A stretch of DNA of 64,000 nt from Blautia hydrogenotrophica DSM 10507 (GCF_034356035.1 NZ_CP136423.1:1798001-1862000); one strand, 5' to 3'; shown: positions 8,828 to 17,570, counted from the stretch's first letter. Translations and numbers: made by a program. The notes: generated from the letters alone by a model not told the origin.

Positions 8828-9853
8828 ATGGAGCAAAAATCGGTATCCTCTCAATACTCTCATCCAGGCCACAGCGAGACAGGAAAACGGAGCGCCGTCG
8901 TACTGTCTGTCTTTTTGCTTCTCGGCTTTATGTTTGCCTTTCCAAAGCTGACGCTAGAAGCTTCCCGAGAAGGACTTTTGCTGTGGTTTCGAACACTGTT
9001 GCCAACACTGCTACCATTTATGATTCTTTCCAATTTTTTGATTCGTTTTAACTGTATCGAAAAAATATTAAATCCATTTCGAAAAATCTGGGCTGCCATC
9101 TTGGGCCTGAGCCCTTACGGAGCCTACGCGTATCTTTTGGGATTGCTCTGCGGATATCCCATGGGAGCAAAACTCACCGCTGATCTGTACTCTCAAAAAT
9201 TCATTTCAAAAAAAGAAGCCGAGTACCTGCTTACATTCGCAAACAATGCAAGTCCCATGTTCATCTGTACCTTTGTGGTTCTAGAATGTATAGGACATGA
9301 AGAGCTTCTGCTGCCCTCGTTCACTATTTTATACCTCTCGGACTACCTGTGCAGCCTTTTTTTTCGAGCATACTACCGGACGGAAAGCAACAACGAAAGA
9401 TTTTGTGTCTCTTTCGACAGACAGGATAAAAATAAAAAAATGGAGACATCCCCTACATACCCTCTGGGTACTCTCATCGATGCCTCCATTATGAATGGAT
9501 TCGAAACCATCACCAAACTCTGCGGATACATACTGCTTTTTTCCATCTTAGCAAAAGCCATAAACCAATTCTGGTACTTAGCACCTATGGGAAAATACCT
9601 CCTGCTGGGAACCGTGGAAATCTCCACGGGCCTTGCTCAGATTGCAGCCTCCACCCTGAGCTTTCCGTGGAAATTCTCACTCCTGCTCAGCTTTACTTCG
9701 TTTGGGGGAATCTGTATTTTATTCCAGACCAAAGGCGTCTTAAACCAAAGCCATCTCTCACTTCGTCCTTACTTGGCGGGAAAGGCTTTAAACTTTGTTC
9801 TCACCTTTGGATTGTCCTGGAGTTACCTTTTACTCACTCAACTCGTCCATTAA
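8828..9853 (+). CDS. ylbJ: Sporulation integral membrane protein YlbJ
   Basis: Polytopic membrane protein with nucleoside-recognition/gate-type domains, required for spore cortex formation in Bacillus. The GYPMGAK and NNASPMF motifs and repeated hydrophobic segments fit the family. Two in-frame ATGs exist at 8816 and 8828; I choose 8828 because GGGAG sits 5 nt before it while 8816 has no clear site. The product is then 341 residues. Its 3' end overlaps the convergent coiled-coil gene by 24 bp. An alternative would be a general nucleoside-recognition permease, but the size and spore context favour YlbJ. Confidence 0.87.
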   Translation: MEQKSVSSQYSHPGHSETGKRSAVVLSVFLLLGFMFAFPKLTLEASREGLLLWFRTLLPTLLPFMILSNFLIRFNCIEKILNPFRKIWAAILGLSPYGAYAYLLGLLCGYPMGAKLTADLYSQKFISKKEAEYLLTFANNASPMFICTFVVLECIGHEELLLPSFTILYLSDYLCSLFFRAYYRTESNNERFCVSFDRQDKNKKMETSPTYPLGTLIDASIMNGFETITKLCGYILLFSILAKAINQFWYLAPMGKYLLLGTVEISTGLAQIAASTLSFPWKFSLLLSFTSFGGICILFQTKGVLNQSHLSLRPYLAGKALNFVLTFGLSWSYLLLTQLVH

Positions 9854-10450
9854 GACATCATCGTCTTCTTCGTCTCCGTACAGGTTGTTGGAAATCGCAG
9901 CCGCCTGTGCAGTCTGAGGTGCCAACTCCTGGCGGTTCTGATTTACGACATCTAGACAACTCTGAAGAGCATCCAGGAACACCTTATACTTAGCGCCTGC
10001 ATCGTCTAAAGTATTCTGGAGAACATTTCCAATGTTGGCCATCATATCGTCTGTGTAAGTGATCGCACTCAGACGAATACTATTCGCATCCTGGGTGGCG
10101 GAGTCCAAAATCTCCTGTGCCTGTTTGTTAGCGGCATTGATGGTCTCATTTGCCTGGGCATAAGCTTTCTGCATTACCTCATGCTGGCTTACCAACTCCT
10201 CCGCCTTTGCCTGAGCATCCGCAATGATTGCATCTGCTTTTGTCTGGGCATCTTCCAGAATCGCGTCCTTACTGCTGATAATCTTCTGATATCGTTTGAT
10301 TTCATCCGGTGTCTTCAAACGTAACTCACGCAGCAGTTCCTCAATTTCCTCTTTATTTACCACAATCTTTGTGGTTGACAGAGGCTGATATTTGCAACTG
10401 TCTACGTACTCTTCGATTTCTTCAATAATTTGTTCAATTCTGCTGCTCAT
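9830..10450 (-). CDS. Coiled-coil protein, DivIVA / ATP-synthase-b-like
   Basis: A 206-residue soluble protein dominated by a long Ala/Gln/Glu-rich coiled coil (about residues 70-165) with repeats such as ADAIIADAQAKAEEL. Such proteins in clostridia are often labelled DivIVA-like or ATPase subunit-like; the sequence does not prove either. The acidic tail DEEDDDVLMDELSE may be a partner-binding peptide. It follows coaD by 12 bp and its 3' end runs 24 bp into the convergent ylbJ gene. A structural or septum-related role is inference. Confidence 0.7.
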   Translation of the reverse strand: MSSRIEQIIEEIEEYVDSCKYQPLSTTKIVVNKEEIEELLRELRLKTPDEIKRYQKIISSKDAILEDAQTKADAIIADAQAKAEELVSQHEVMQKAYAQANETINAANKQAQEILDSATQDANSIRLSAITYTDDMMANIGNVLQNTLDDAGAKYKVFLDALQSCLDVVNQNRQELAPQTAQAAAISNNLYGDEEDDDVLMDELSE

Positions 10451-10462
10451 AGTACACTCTCC

Positions 10463-10954
10463 TTATTTCGTTGGTTTACGCTGCATTTTGGACAGAATTG
10501 CCTCTAGTGCCTGCGGCGGCACAAAATTCGAAATATCTCCGCCGAAACTAGCCACTTCTTTGACTATGGTAGAGCTTAGGTATGCGTATTTCAATCCTGT
10601 CGTCAAAAATACCGTATCTACATCCGGCGCCAATACCCGGTTGGTCTGCGCCATCTGCAATTCGTATTCAAAGTCTGTAATAGCTCGAAGCCCACGCAGT
10701 ATCACATTTGCCTGGTGTTCCCGGGCAAAATTTACTGAGAGACCGTTAAACGCACAGATCTTCACATTTGGGAGCTCCTTCGTGGCTTCTTTTAGTATAT
10801 TAACACGTTCTTCGACAGAAAACAACGGACTTTTTGCAGAATTCTGCAAAACTCCAACAATAACTTCATCGAAAGATTTGCTTCCACGGACAATCACATC
10901 CAGATGCCCGTAAGTAACCGGGTCAAAACTGCCCGGGTACACTGCTTTTGACAT
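10463..10954 (-). CDS. coaD: Phosphopantetheine adenylyltransferase CoaD
   Basis: Catalyses the adenylyl transfer that makes dephospho-CoA, the fourth step of CoA biosynthesis. The ATG ending at 10954 gives the usual 163-residue protein beginning [12 protein letters not shown], so I reject a 12-codon upstream extension. The [10 protein letters not shown] motif includes the T/HxGH nucleotidyl-transfer site. [13 protein letters not shown] and the SSTIVKE signature are present. It lies 7 bp after rsmD in the mgsA-rsmD-coaD-coiled-coil operon. Confidence 0.95.
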   Translation of the reverse strand: MSKAVYPGSFDPVTYGHLDVIVRGSKSFDEVIVGVLQNSAKSPLFSVEERVNILKEATKELPNVKICAFNGLSVNFAREHQANVILRGLRAITDFEYELQMAQTNRVLAPDVDTVFLTTGLKYAYLSSTIVKEVASFGGDISNFVPPQALEAILSKMQRKPTK

Positions 10955-10961
10955 ATTTTTC

Positions 10962-11513
10962 TCACTTTCTACGCACAAAAATATGTGCATTGGTTTTGTA
11001 TTCTTTGCGTTTTTCCTGAACCATTCCCAGATCTTCCAAATATGAAAAATCTGTGTCCAGAGAAGCCTCTGCTATCACCAATGTCTTTTCATTCATCAGT
11101 GAGGAGGTCTGTAACAATTCGAAAACCTGTCTCTCCAACCCCTTGCCGTAGGGCGGGTCCATAAAAATACAATCGAAAGGCTTTTCGCCTTCCAATTGTC
11201 TCAATCCCTGGAACACATCTGTTTTTATCACCCTTGCCTGCTCTTGCAGGCGGGTGAAGGCTAAATTTTCTTTAATGCAGCCGACAGCCTTCGGACTTTT
11301 TTCTATAAACACTGCCAAAGCGGCTCCCCGGCTGAGGGCTTCAATACCGATGGCGCCGCTGCCGCTGAATAAATCTAAAAAGCGGCTGTCCAAAAGCTTA
11401 GGCTGCAAAATGTTAAACAAAGTTTCTTTTATCCGGTCTGTGGTCGGTCTTGTCTCCAGTCCAGGCACCGTCTTTAACGGCAACCGTCTGGCTTTTCCTG
11501 CAATTACTCTCAT
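10962..11513 (-). CDS. rsmD: 16S rRNA (guanine(966)-N2)-methyltransferase RsmD
   Basis: Methylates G966 of 16S rRNA using AdoMet. Starting at the ATG ending at 11513 gives 183 residues, the normal family length, beginning [10 protein letters not shown]. The AdoMet site is [17 protein letters not shown] and the catalytic motif is DPPY. The ATG overlaps the TGA of mgsA (ATGA), so the two are translationally coupled. The rsmD-coaD neighbourhood is conserved in many Firmicutes. Confidence 0.95.
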   Translation of the reverse strand: MRVIAGKARRLPLKTVPGLETRPTTDRIKETLFNILQPKLLDSRFLDLFSGSGAIGIEALSRGAALAVFIEKSPKAVGCIKENLAFTRLQEQARVIKTDVFQGLRQLEGEKPFDCIFMDPPYGKGLERQVFELLQTSSLMNEKTLVIAEASLDTDFSYLEDLGMVQEKRKEYKTNAHIFVRRK

Positions 11514-11905
11514 TTCAAATTTAATCTCCAATCCAAGTCGCCTCTCGCCAAGCCGAGAATCAAAAGCTCCGCGGTCGCGATGTTTGTTGCCACCGGAATA
11601 TTGTACTGATCGCATCTTCTGGCGATAGCTCCTACGTCCGGTTCTTTGGCATCCATCATTGCAGGATTATAAAACAGTATTACCATGTCCAGGTCTTCCC
11701 GTTCTACCATTTCCATGAACTGCTTATCTCCGCCGATGCTGCCAGATAAGAACTTATGTACATGGAGTCCGGTAACTTCTTCAATTCTTCTGCCCGTCGT
11801 TCCCGTGGCATAGACCTCATGTTTTGCGAGAATATTTTTATAGGCGATACAAAAATCTTCGATTAAAACTTTCTTGCTGTTATGAGCAATGATACCTAAA
11901 TTCAT
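11510..11905 (-). CDS. mgsA: Methylglyoxal synthase
   Basis: Converts dihydroxyacetone phosphate to methylglyoxal and phosphate, a bypass of lower glycolysis used when phosphate is scarce. The 131-residue length, the N-terminal LGIIAHNSKK, the TGTTG phosphate site and the SGSIGGDKQ motif match the family. It is the first gene of an operon with rsmD and coaD and sits behind a strong sigma-A promoter at 11942-11970. Confidence 0.93.
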   Translation of the reverse strand: MNLGIIAHNSKKVLIEDFCIAYKNILAKHEVYATGTTGRRIEEVTGLHVHKFLSGSIGGDKQFMEMVEREDLDMVILFYNPAMMDAKEPDVGAIARRCDQYNIPVATNIATAELLILGLARGDLDWRLNLK

Positions 11906-11941
11906 TTGTCTTCACCCCACTTTTTGTTCCATTTCAGGCTC

Positions 11942-11970
11942 ATTATAACAAATAGCTAAATAAAGTTCAA
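11942..11970 (-). promoter_or_regulatory. Sigma-A promoter of mgsA-rsmD-coaD
   Basis: On the minus strand a -35 TTGAAC (11965-11970) is separated by exactly 17 bp from a consensus -10 TATAAT (11942-11947). The -10 lies 36 bp before the mgsA start. Confidence 0.8.
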
Positions 11971-12002
11971 TTATTTTTTGAAATTTATACAAAATTAATA
12001 AT

Positions 12003-12034
12003 CTGTGATAAAATCAATCAAGATTTAAATCACA
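12003..12034. repeat. Inverted repeat between mgsA and the SASP gene
   Basis: Perfect 7-bp arms CTGTGAT (12003-12009) and ATCACAG (12028-12034) flank an 18-bp AT-rich spacer. It lies in the divergent intergenic region of about 255 bp and could be an operator or a small hairpin. No T-run follows, so it is not a classic terminator. Confidence 0.35.
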
Positions 12035-12091
12035 GCTTCTTGCTATTTTGAGCCCTGACAATTTTCTCTAATATATGAAAGATTTTCTAGT

Positions 12092-12118
12092 GTATTATTT
12101 TTGAAATGTCACATACTA
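12092..12118 (+). promoter_or_regulatory. Putative sigma-G-type promoter of the SASP gene
   Basis: CATACTA at 12112-12118 matches the sigma-G -10 consensus CATWHTA. GTATT at 12092-12096 is a weak -35 candidate with a 15-bp spacer, shorter than typical. The assignment leans on the gene being a spore protein. A strong AAGGAGG site lies before the ATG at 12161. Confidence 0.4.
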
Positions 12119-12160
12119 GGATTGTAACAAAAAAACAAACAACCAAGGAGGAAATGAACA

Positions 12161-12373
12161 ATGGCTAGAAATTCTTCAAATTCCGCAGCAGTGCCGGAAG
12201 CAAAGAGCGCATTAGACCGTTTTAAATTTGAGGTTGCAAACGAGTTGGGAGTACCTCTGACTGACGGTTATAACGGAAACCTGACTTCCAAACAGAACGG
12301 AAGCGTAGGCGGTTATATGGTTAAGAAGATGATTGAAGCCCAGGAAAGACAGATGACTGGCGGACAGTACTAA
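12161..12373 (+). CDS. Alpha/beta-type small acid-soluble spore protein
   Basis: DNA-binding protein that coats spore DNA and protects it from UV and heat, then is degraded at germination. The 70-residue product shows the two family signatures: the KFEVANELGV segment, related to the GPR cleavage site, and SVGGYMVKKMIE near the C-terminus. It is monocistronic, preceded by AAGGAGG and followed by a strong bidirectional terminator. It is expected to be expressed in the forespore. Confidence 0.95.
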   Translation: MARNSSNSAAVPEAKSALDRFKFEVANELGVPLTDGYNGNLTSKQNGSVGGYMVKKMIEAQERQMTGGQY

Positions 12374-12464
12374 TCGATTTATCTAAACGTTAGTACCAAA
12401 AATTGAAAAAGGATCTGCTGCTAAATCCACAATACATGATGTATTTGGCAACAGATCCTTTTTT
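12368..12464. terminator. Bidirectional terminator between SASP and DUF6465 genes
   Basis: The main stem pairs AAAAAGGATCTGCTG (12406-12420) with CAACAGATCCTTTTTT (12449-12464), giving a T-run in both directions. An inner AATACAT/ATGTATT stem lies in the loop. A smaller GTACTAA/TTAGTAC repeat overlaps the SASP stop codon. Confidence 0.85.
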
Positions 12465-12511
12465 CCTATGTCACATAAACACTGCTCACGGCAAAAGTAT
12501 GATCGTGCATC

Positions 12512-12859
12512 TTACAGACTGATGCACCCCATGGTATCGCCGTTGATCACATAATGGGCTGCGTTCTCTTCCGGCTTAATATAAACCTTCAGATCTAAAA
12601 GCTCGGATTCTTTTTTACCCATCTCATTTGTCCAAACATCTTTTATACGGGAAACGATATCTTTTGCGTAAACTTCCTTTCCCCAAAACTGAATATAAAC
12701 CTCCGTGTTAAGCTTAGGAGCGGCTTTTCTAGTTGTTTTTCGAGTCGTCGTCTTTTTCGGTGTAGCCGCAGCTTGAGCCGTTGTCTTAGTTTCAGGAGCA
12801 GCTTTTGCCGCAGTAGTTGTGGCAGCCTTCGTCTCTGCCTTTTTTGTTCTTGTTGCCAT
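12512..12859 (-). CDS. DUF6465 family protein
   Basis: A 115-residue protein of unknown function. The first about 50 residues are low complexity, rich in Lys, Thr and Ala (KKTTTRKTTRKAAPK), resembling histone-like tails, and are probably disordered and nucleic-acid binding or adhesive. Residues 50-115 form a compact alpha/beta domain beginning NTEVYIQFWGKEV. The family is common in Lachnospiraceae. It is transcribed toward the shared terminator with the SASP gene. Confidence 0.75.
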   Translation of the reverse strand: MATRTKKAETKAATTTAAKAAPETKTTAQAAATPKKTTTRKTTRKAAPKLNTEVYIQFWGKEVYAKDIVSRIKDVWTNEMGKKESELLDLKVYIKPEENAAHYVINGDTMGCISL

Positions 12860-12947
12860 GAAAAATGCCTCCTTACAAGGAATGATAACTTAATTTCTCC
12901 AAAACTAGGATACTACGTTTTTTCTCATTTTTCAATGGGCTGATTTA

Positions 12948-15005
12948 CTAAAGTCCTAAACTTTCCAGCTGATATTTCATATATTTTGCTAGTTTTTCTT
13001 TGAGTTTAAAATATTGCGGTAATTCAAGACAAGAGTCTAAATCCAGAATATCTCTGGCTGCCTCACTGGCACTTTTTAGAAGGCCAGAATCCTGGTAGAT
13101 GTCTGCGAGCTGAAACTGCATTTCTCCGCTTTGACGAATTCCAAACAGATCTCCAGGTCCTCTCAATTTCAGATCCTCGGAGGCAATGAAAAAACCGTCA
13201 TTGGACTGGCCGAGAATCTTCAGCCGTTTCGATACCTCTTTGTCATTTCCCTGCATAAAAATGCAATAGGACTGTTCCGTCCCTCTGCCCACGCGACCTC
13301 TAAGCTGGTGAAGCTGAGCCAAACCGAAACGCTCCGCGTTTTCCACCATCATCACGGTGGCATTTGGGACATTGACTCCCACCTCCACGACTGTGGTGGA
13401 GACCAGGATTTTAATTTTTCCCGCCGAAAAGTCTTCCATAATCTGATTTTTTTCCTTGGGTTTCATTTTTCCATGCAAAGAACAGATAGAAATCTCCGGT
13501 GGAAAAATACTTTTTAACTTTTGAGTATATTCCAGCACGTTTTCTACGTCCAAGCCTTCACTCTCTTCTACCATTGGACAAATCACATAGGCCTGTCTGC
13601 CCATAAGAATCTGTTTTTCCATAAATTGATAAGCTTTGGGCCGATAAGAAGTGTTCACAACACAATTTTTTATGGGAAGCCTCGAGGCTGGCAGTTCATC
13701 GATCACAGAGATATCCAGATCACCGTAGAGAATGATCGCTAAAGTTCTGGGAATCGGTGTGGCACTCATCACGAGTACGTGGGGTACAGCTCCCCGGGTG
13801 GTCAGTGCCTCCCTTTGGCGGACTCCAAAACGATGCTGTTCATCTGTGATGACTAGCGCCAGTTTATGGTATTCTACTTTTTCCTGAATCAGAGCGTGGG
13901 TTCCAACGATCAAATTGACTTCTCCGGAAGCAATTTGAGCATATCGTTCCCTCTTCTCCTTCGCTGTTGTGGAGCCAGTCAGCAGAATTGGGCGGCAGTC
14001 TCCCAGGCCATGTTCGCTGAGCAGACCGCACAGCGCCTTATAATGCTGAACTGCCAGAACTTCCGTGGGGACCATAAGCGCCGCCTGATACCCGTTTTGA
14101 GCTGTCAAAATCATAGCCAAAAATGCCAATATCGTTTTTCCACTGCCTACGTCTCCTTGTATCAACCGGGACATCAGACGATCTCTACACAAATCCTGCT
14201 CCACCTCACGCCAAACGTTCCTCTGCGCTTTTGTGAGACGGTAGGGCAGATTTTCCAACAATTTCTCAGTTTCCCAGACTGGCTTCATGGGATAGTAGTT
14301 CACAGCGGACTGTGTCTTCTCTTTAAGCATCCAGACTGACAGGATAAAAAACAAAAATTCATCGAACACCAGGCGGGAACGCGCGGCAATCAAAGAATCT
14401 CTGTCTTTGGGAAAGTGTATATTTTGAATTGCGAAATTATAGTCTGCGAGCCGATATCTCTCGCGGACATCCAGAGGCAGGTATTCTCCTTCCAATGCTT
14501 GATTTTCCAACAACAGCCGCACATATTTTGTGACAGTCTTATTGGTGAGCCCTGCAGTCAGCCCATAAATCGGCTGCATCCGGTTCAAAATCTCCTCGTA
14601 GGCAGCCGGAGTAAAAATTTCTGGGTGCTCCATCACCATACGCCCATTCTTTTTCACGACTCTGCCGCGAAATACAAAATAACTTCCTTGTTTCAAGGTC
14701 TTCCTCAAATAGGGGGCATGAAACCAGGTAAGCGAGAGTTTCTCACCCTCGCTCACAATACTCGTCGTCAGTATATTTAAATTTCGAACCTGTGCACTCG
14801 CCGCCTTTGAGGCAATAAATCCCGCCACAGTCTGAACCGCATTCTCTTTCAGCTGTCCAATCGGCACAGCAGGAGCGTACACCTCATAATTACGGGGATA
14901 GTAGTGCAGTAAATCTTCCGTAGTTTGAAGATTTAACCGTCCAAAAAGTTGTTCCGTCTTCTCTCCTACCCCTTTTATATCTCTAAGCAAAATTTTTTTC
15001 ATCAT
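12948..15005 (-). CDS. recG: ATP-dependent DNA helicase RecG
   Basis: Branch-migrating helicase that rescues stalled forks and remodels Holliday junctions and R-loops. The 685-residue protein has the N-terminal wedge/OB region, Walker A GDVGSGKT at 284-291, the DEQH box at 388-391 (followed by RFG), the SATPIPRTL motif and the HQLRGRVGRG motif VI. It starts 7 bp after the FakA-like gene with no obvious ribosome site, suggesting coupling. Two ATGs are adjacent (MMKK), so the start is uncertain by one codon. Confidence 0.95.
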   Translation of the reverse strand: MMKKILLRDIKGVGEKTEQLFGRLNLQTTEDLLHYYPRNYEVYAPAVPIGQLKENAVQTVAGFIASKAASAQVRNLNILTTSIVSEGEKLSLTWFHAPYLRKTLKQGSYFVFRGRVVKKNGRMVMEHPEIFTPAAYEEILNRMQPIYGLTAGLTNKTVTKYVRLLLENQALEGEYLPLDVRERYRLADYNFAIQNIHFPKDRDSLIAARSRLVFDEFLFFILSVWMLKEKTQSAVNYYPMKPVWETEKLLENLPYRLTKAQRNVWREVEQDLCRDRLMSRLIQGDVGSGKTILAFLAMILTAQNGYQAALMVPTEVLAVQHYKALCGLLSEHGLGDCRPILLTGSTTAKEKRERYAQIASGEVNLIVGTHALIQEKVEYHKLALVITDEQHRFGVRQREALTTRGAVPHVLVMSATPIPRTLAIILYGDLDISVIDELPASRLPIKNCVVNTSYRPKAYQFMEKQILMGRQAYVICPMVEESEGLDVENVLEYTQKLKSIFPPEISICSLHGKMKPKEKNQIMEDFSAGKIKILVSTTVVEVGVNVPNATVMMVENAERFGLAQLHQLRGRVGRGTEQSYCIFMQGNDKEVSKRLKILGQSNDGFFIASEDLKLRGPGDLFGIRQSGEMQFQLADIYQDSGLLKSASEAARDILDLDSCLELPQYFKLKEKLAKYMKYQLESLGL

Positions 15006-15012
15006 ATACAGA

Positions 15013-16680
15013 CTATTCCACAGAAATCACATAGTAGTAAATCGGCTGTCCACCATAGTTCACCTCGACATCACAGTCACCATACAGCTCTTCCAGTTTT
15101 TCTGCCAGCTCCTTAGCCTGCTCCTCGGAGGTCTCCTCCCCATAATATAGGCTGATAATTTCAGAATCCGAGTCTACCAGCTGAGAGATAGTATCCAGGG
15201 CTACCGATTCCACTTCTTTTCCCACTGCTAAAATTCCCTTGTCACCGATTCCCATCATATCCCCTTGATGGATATCTTTTTCATCTAATCTAGTATCGCG
15301 GACTGCATAGGTGATCTGTCCGGTTTTCACCGCCTCGATTCCTTCGGTCATAGCCTCTACATTTTCCGCCAAAGATTTTTCAGGGACATAGCTGATCATT
15401 GCGGAGATTCCCTGAGGAATTGTCTTGGTGGGAATCACAACAATCTTCTTATCTTCTGTCAAATCCCGAGCCTGATTTGCGGCGAGAATGATATTTTTGT
15501 TGTTTGGAAAAATATAAATCGTATCTGCATTCACTCTGTCGATGGCATTTAGCATGTCTTCCGTACTCGGATTCATCGTCTGGCCACCTTCAATCAGGTA
15601 ATCCACACCCAAATCCTGGAAAATTGCCTTGATTCCATCACCCGTGGATACACTGATAAAGCCCACGTCTTTGCGGGGAGTTCTATGTCTGTCCTCCTCC
15701 GCCTGGATTGCAGCCAGCTTTTGGGCATCTTTAATCAGCTTTTCCTGATGTTCCTCCCTCATGTTGTCAATTTTCATCCTGGAAAGCGCACCATAAGTCA
15801 GCGCCTTCTCAATTGCCTGGCCTGGATGGTTGGTGTGCACATGAATTTTCACAATCTCATCATCTGCCACCAGGACAATGGAATCTCCAATGGAAGTTAA
15901 GAACTCCTTGAAATGGTGTTCCTCTTCCTCCGGCATCGGCTCATTCAGCATGATGATGAATTCTGTACAGTAGCCGAACTTGATGTCCGCCTCTGCCTGA
16001 GGGGTAATCTTTGTCACCGTTGCAGCAGAGGACGGAGTGTCAAAATTATAGTCGATCTCTTTACCCAGGTATGCATCATACGCACCGCGAAATACCTCAA
16101 TCAGACCTTGTCCACCAGAATCCACGACGCCGGCTTCTTTTAAGACGGGGAGCATCTCAGGAGTTTTCTCCAACGTATTTTGAGCATGAGTAAAAATGTC
16201 CTCGAAAAATATCTGTAGATCCTCAGTCTCGTCCGCAATCTCCATCGCTTTTGCCGCAGCTTCTTTTGCGACAGTCAAAATCGTACCTTCCTTGGGTTTC
16301 ATAACAGCCTTATAGGCTGTCTCTACTGCCTTCTCCATGGCAGCAGCAATGGCAATCGTGTCTAAAGTTTCGTGTTTAGAAACACTTCGGGTAAACCCTC
16401 TTAGAAGCTGGGAGAGAATCACTCCCGAATTCCCGCGGGCACCTCGCAGAGAGCCCGAAGAAATAGCCTTGGCCAATTTTTCCATAGTCACATCTTGAAT
16501 CTGGCTGACTTCGGCGACCGCAGCCATGATAGTTAAAGTCATGTTGGTTCCCGTATCTCCGTCAGGCACTGGAAAAACGTTCAACTCATTGATCCACTCT
16601 TTTTTTGCCTCCAGATTTTTCGCTCCTGCCAGAAACATCTTCGCTAACACACTGGCATCTATGGTATTCTTATTCACCAC
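15013..16680 (-). CDS. DAK2-domain fatty-acid-kinase-like protein (FakA/YloV)
   Basis: FakA phosphorylates fatty acids bound by a separate FakB protein; here the match is by family. The 555-residue product begins with a Dak2/DhaL nucleotide domain: the NVFPVPDGDTGTNM motif supplies the metal-binding aspartates, GARGNSGVILSQ and EAGVVDSGGQG follow. The C-terminal half is the YloV domain. The start codon is GTG (two adjacent GTGs) preceded by AAGGAGG. It lies between the Asp23 gene and recG, the standard yloU-yloV-recG order of Firmicutes. No FakB (DegV) gene is in the window. Confidence 0.88.
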   Translation of the reverse strand: MVNKNTIDASVLAKMFLAGAKNLEAKKEWINELNVFPVPDGDTGTNMTLTIMAAVAEVSQIQDVTMEKLAKAISSGSLRGARGNSGVILSQLLRGFTRSVSKHETLDTIAIAAAMEKAVETAYKAVMKPKEGTILTVAKEAAAKAMEIADETEDLQIFFEDIFTHAQNTLEKTPEMLPVLKEAGVVDSGGQGLIEVFRGAYDAYLGKEIDYNFDTPSSAATVTKITPQAEADIKFGYCTEFIIMLNEPMPEEEEHHFKEFLTSIGDSIVLVADDEIVKIHVHTNHPGQAIEKALTYGALSRMKIDNMREEHQEKLIKDAQKLAAIQAEEDRHRTPRKDVGFISVSTGDGIKAIFQDLGVDYLIEGGQTMNPSTEDMLNAIDRVNADTIYIFPNNKNIILAANQARDLTEDKKIVVIPTKTIPQGISAMISYVPEKSLAENVEAMTEGIEAVKTGQITYAVRDTRLDEKDIHQGDMMGIGDKGILAVGKEVESVALDTISQLVDSDSEIISLYYGEETSEEQAKELAEKLEELYGDCDVEVNYGGQPIYYYVISVE

Positions 16681-16696
16681 AAGTATCCTCCTTCAA

Positions 16697-17056
16697 CTAA
16701 TCTATCGCGCGAACACCTTCCACCAGAAGGTTGATTTGCTTGATCTTCATTCCGGTGAACGCTTCTACTTTGTATTTTACGTTGCTCTGCAGATTCTCTG
16801 CGATGGTACCGATATTGACACCATAGGCCACGATAACATGAAAATCGAGACAGATCTGGTTGTCTTCCTCTATCCTCACATTGATTCCATGCTTTAAACT
16901 ATCTCTGCGAAGCAGTTTTACCAGGCCGTCTTTCATACTGATAGCAGCCATGCCAATGATGCCGAAACACTCCACCGCGACACTGCCAGCATAAGTAGCA
17001 ATCACGTCTGTGTCGATGATGATGGCGCCCAGGCCAGAATCGATACGTCCGTTCAT
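16697..17056 (-). CDS. Asp23/Gls24 family envelope stress protein (YloU)
   Basis: Small alkaline-shock-type protein linked to cell-envelope homeostasis; biochemical role unknown. Starting at the ATG ending at 17056, which has GGAGGT 7 nt upstream, gives 119 residues. An ATG five codons earlier overlaps that site and is unlikely to be used. The N-terminal segment GAIIIDTDVIATYAG and the C-terminal NLLVEGVR are family-typical. It is first in the yloU-fakA-recG unit. A TATAAT -10 lies at 17126-17131 with only a weak -35. Confidence 0.88.
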   Translation of the reverse strand: MNGRIDSGLGAIIIDTDVIATYAGSVAVECFGIIGMAAISMKDGLVKLLRRDSLKHGINVRIEEDNQICLDFHVIVAYGVNIGTIAENLQSNVKYKVEAFTGMKIKQINLLVEGVRAID

Positions 17057-17125
17057 AACACATACCTCCATATCTATTTAATTTACAATGCAGATTTTAA
17101 TCACAAGTCATTTGCGTATGTCTGT

Positions 17126-17131
17126 ATTATA
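17126..17131 (-). promoter_or_regulatory. Putative -10 box for the Asp23-FakA-recG operon
   Basis: Minus-strand TATAAT lies 69 bp before the Asp23 start. The expected -35 position reads TTTCAT, a poor match, so this is a tentative promoter. Confidence 0.4.
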
Positions 17132-17183
17132 ACCTCTTTTCATGAAAAATGAAATAATAATATTAATTTTTTTACTTTTTCGC

Positions 17184-17212
17184 TTGCAAAAGCATATTCA
17201 TTCTGTTAAAAT
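17184..17212 (+). promoter_or_regulatory. Sigma-A promoter of rpmB
   Basis: TTGCAA (17184-17189), a 17-bp spacer and TAAAAT (17207-17212) precede rpmB; AAGGAGG sits before the ATG at 17249. Confidence 0.75.
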
Positions 17213-17248
17213 GGTTCTTGTTGAAAAAAGCGTCAAGGAGGTGCTATC

Positions 17249-17437
17249 ATGGCTAAGTGCGCAATTTGTGAAAAAGCTGCTCATTTCGGAAACAACGTGA
17301 GTCATTCTCATAGAAGATCAAATAAGATGTGGAAATCCAATGTGAAGTCTGTGAAGGTTAAGACAGCAAACGGAGCTGCAAAAAAAATGTACGTTTGTAC
17401 TTCTTGTCTGAGATCCGGAAAAGTTGAGAGAGCATAG
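17249..17437 (+). CDS. rpmB: 50S ribosomal protein L28
   Basis: Large-subunit ribosomal protein of 62 residues. It begins MAKCAICEKAAHFGN and carries two CxxC pairs, CAIC near the N-terminus and CTSC near the C-terminus, so it is the zinc-binding form. The conserved SHSHRRSN stretch is present. It is monocistronic, with its own promoter and two terminator-like hairpins downstream. Confidence 0.97.
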   Translation: MAKCAICEKAAHFGNNVSHSHRRSNKMWKSNVKSVKVKTANGAAKKMYVCTSCLRSGKVERA

Positions 17438-17447
17438 TGAGTACAGA

Positions 17448-17538
17448 AAAAGCGGACGTGTCCGTTTGTTTTCTGCATGATAAGCTAGAAGCCGCTGCAA
17501 ATGAAAATCCCGAGGGTTTTTGTTTGCAGCGGCTTCTT
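17448..17538 (+). terminator. Tandem hairpins after rpmB
   Basis: First, a small hairpin CGGAC/GTCCG followed by TTTGTTTT (about 17451-17471). Second, a 15-bp stem AGAAGCCGCTGCAAA (17488-17502) pairs with TTTGCAGCGGCTTCT near 17523-17537, enclosing a nested AATCCC/GGGTTT hairpin. The second can also terminate the minus-strand small ORF at 17571. Confidence 0.75.
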
Positions 17539-17570
17539 TGATATTTTATATAAACTGAGAATCCAATCCT

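Noticed and set aside
10955..10990. Twelve-codon N-terminal extension of CoaD
   Set aside because: The family starts near [12 protein letters not shown]; the extension overlaps the rsmD stop and has no conservation signal.
12368..12396. GTACTAA/TTAGTAC hairpin as a riboregulator at the SASP stop
   Set aside because: It overlaps the stop and lies next to the strong terminator; no support beyond a short repeat.
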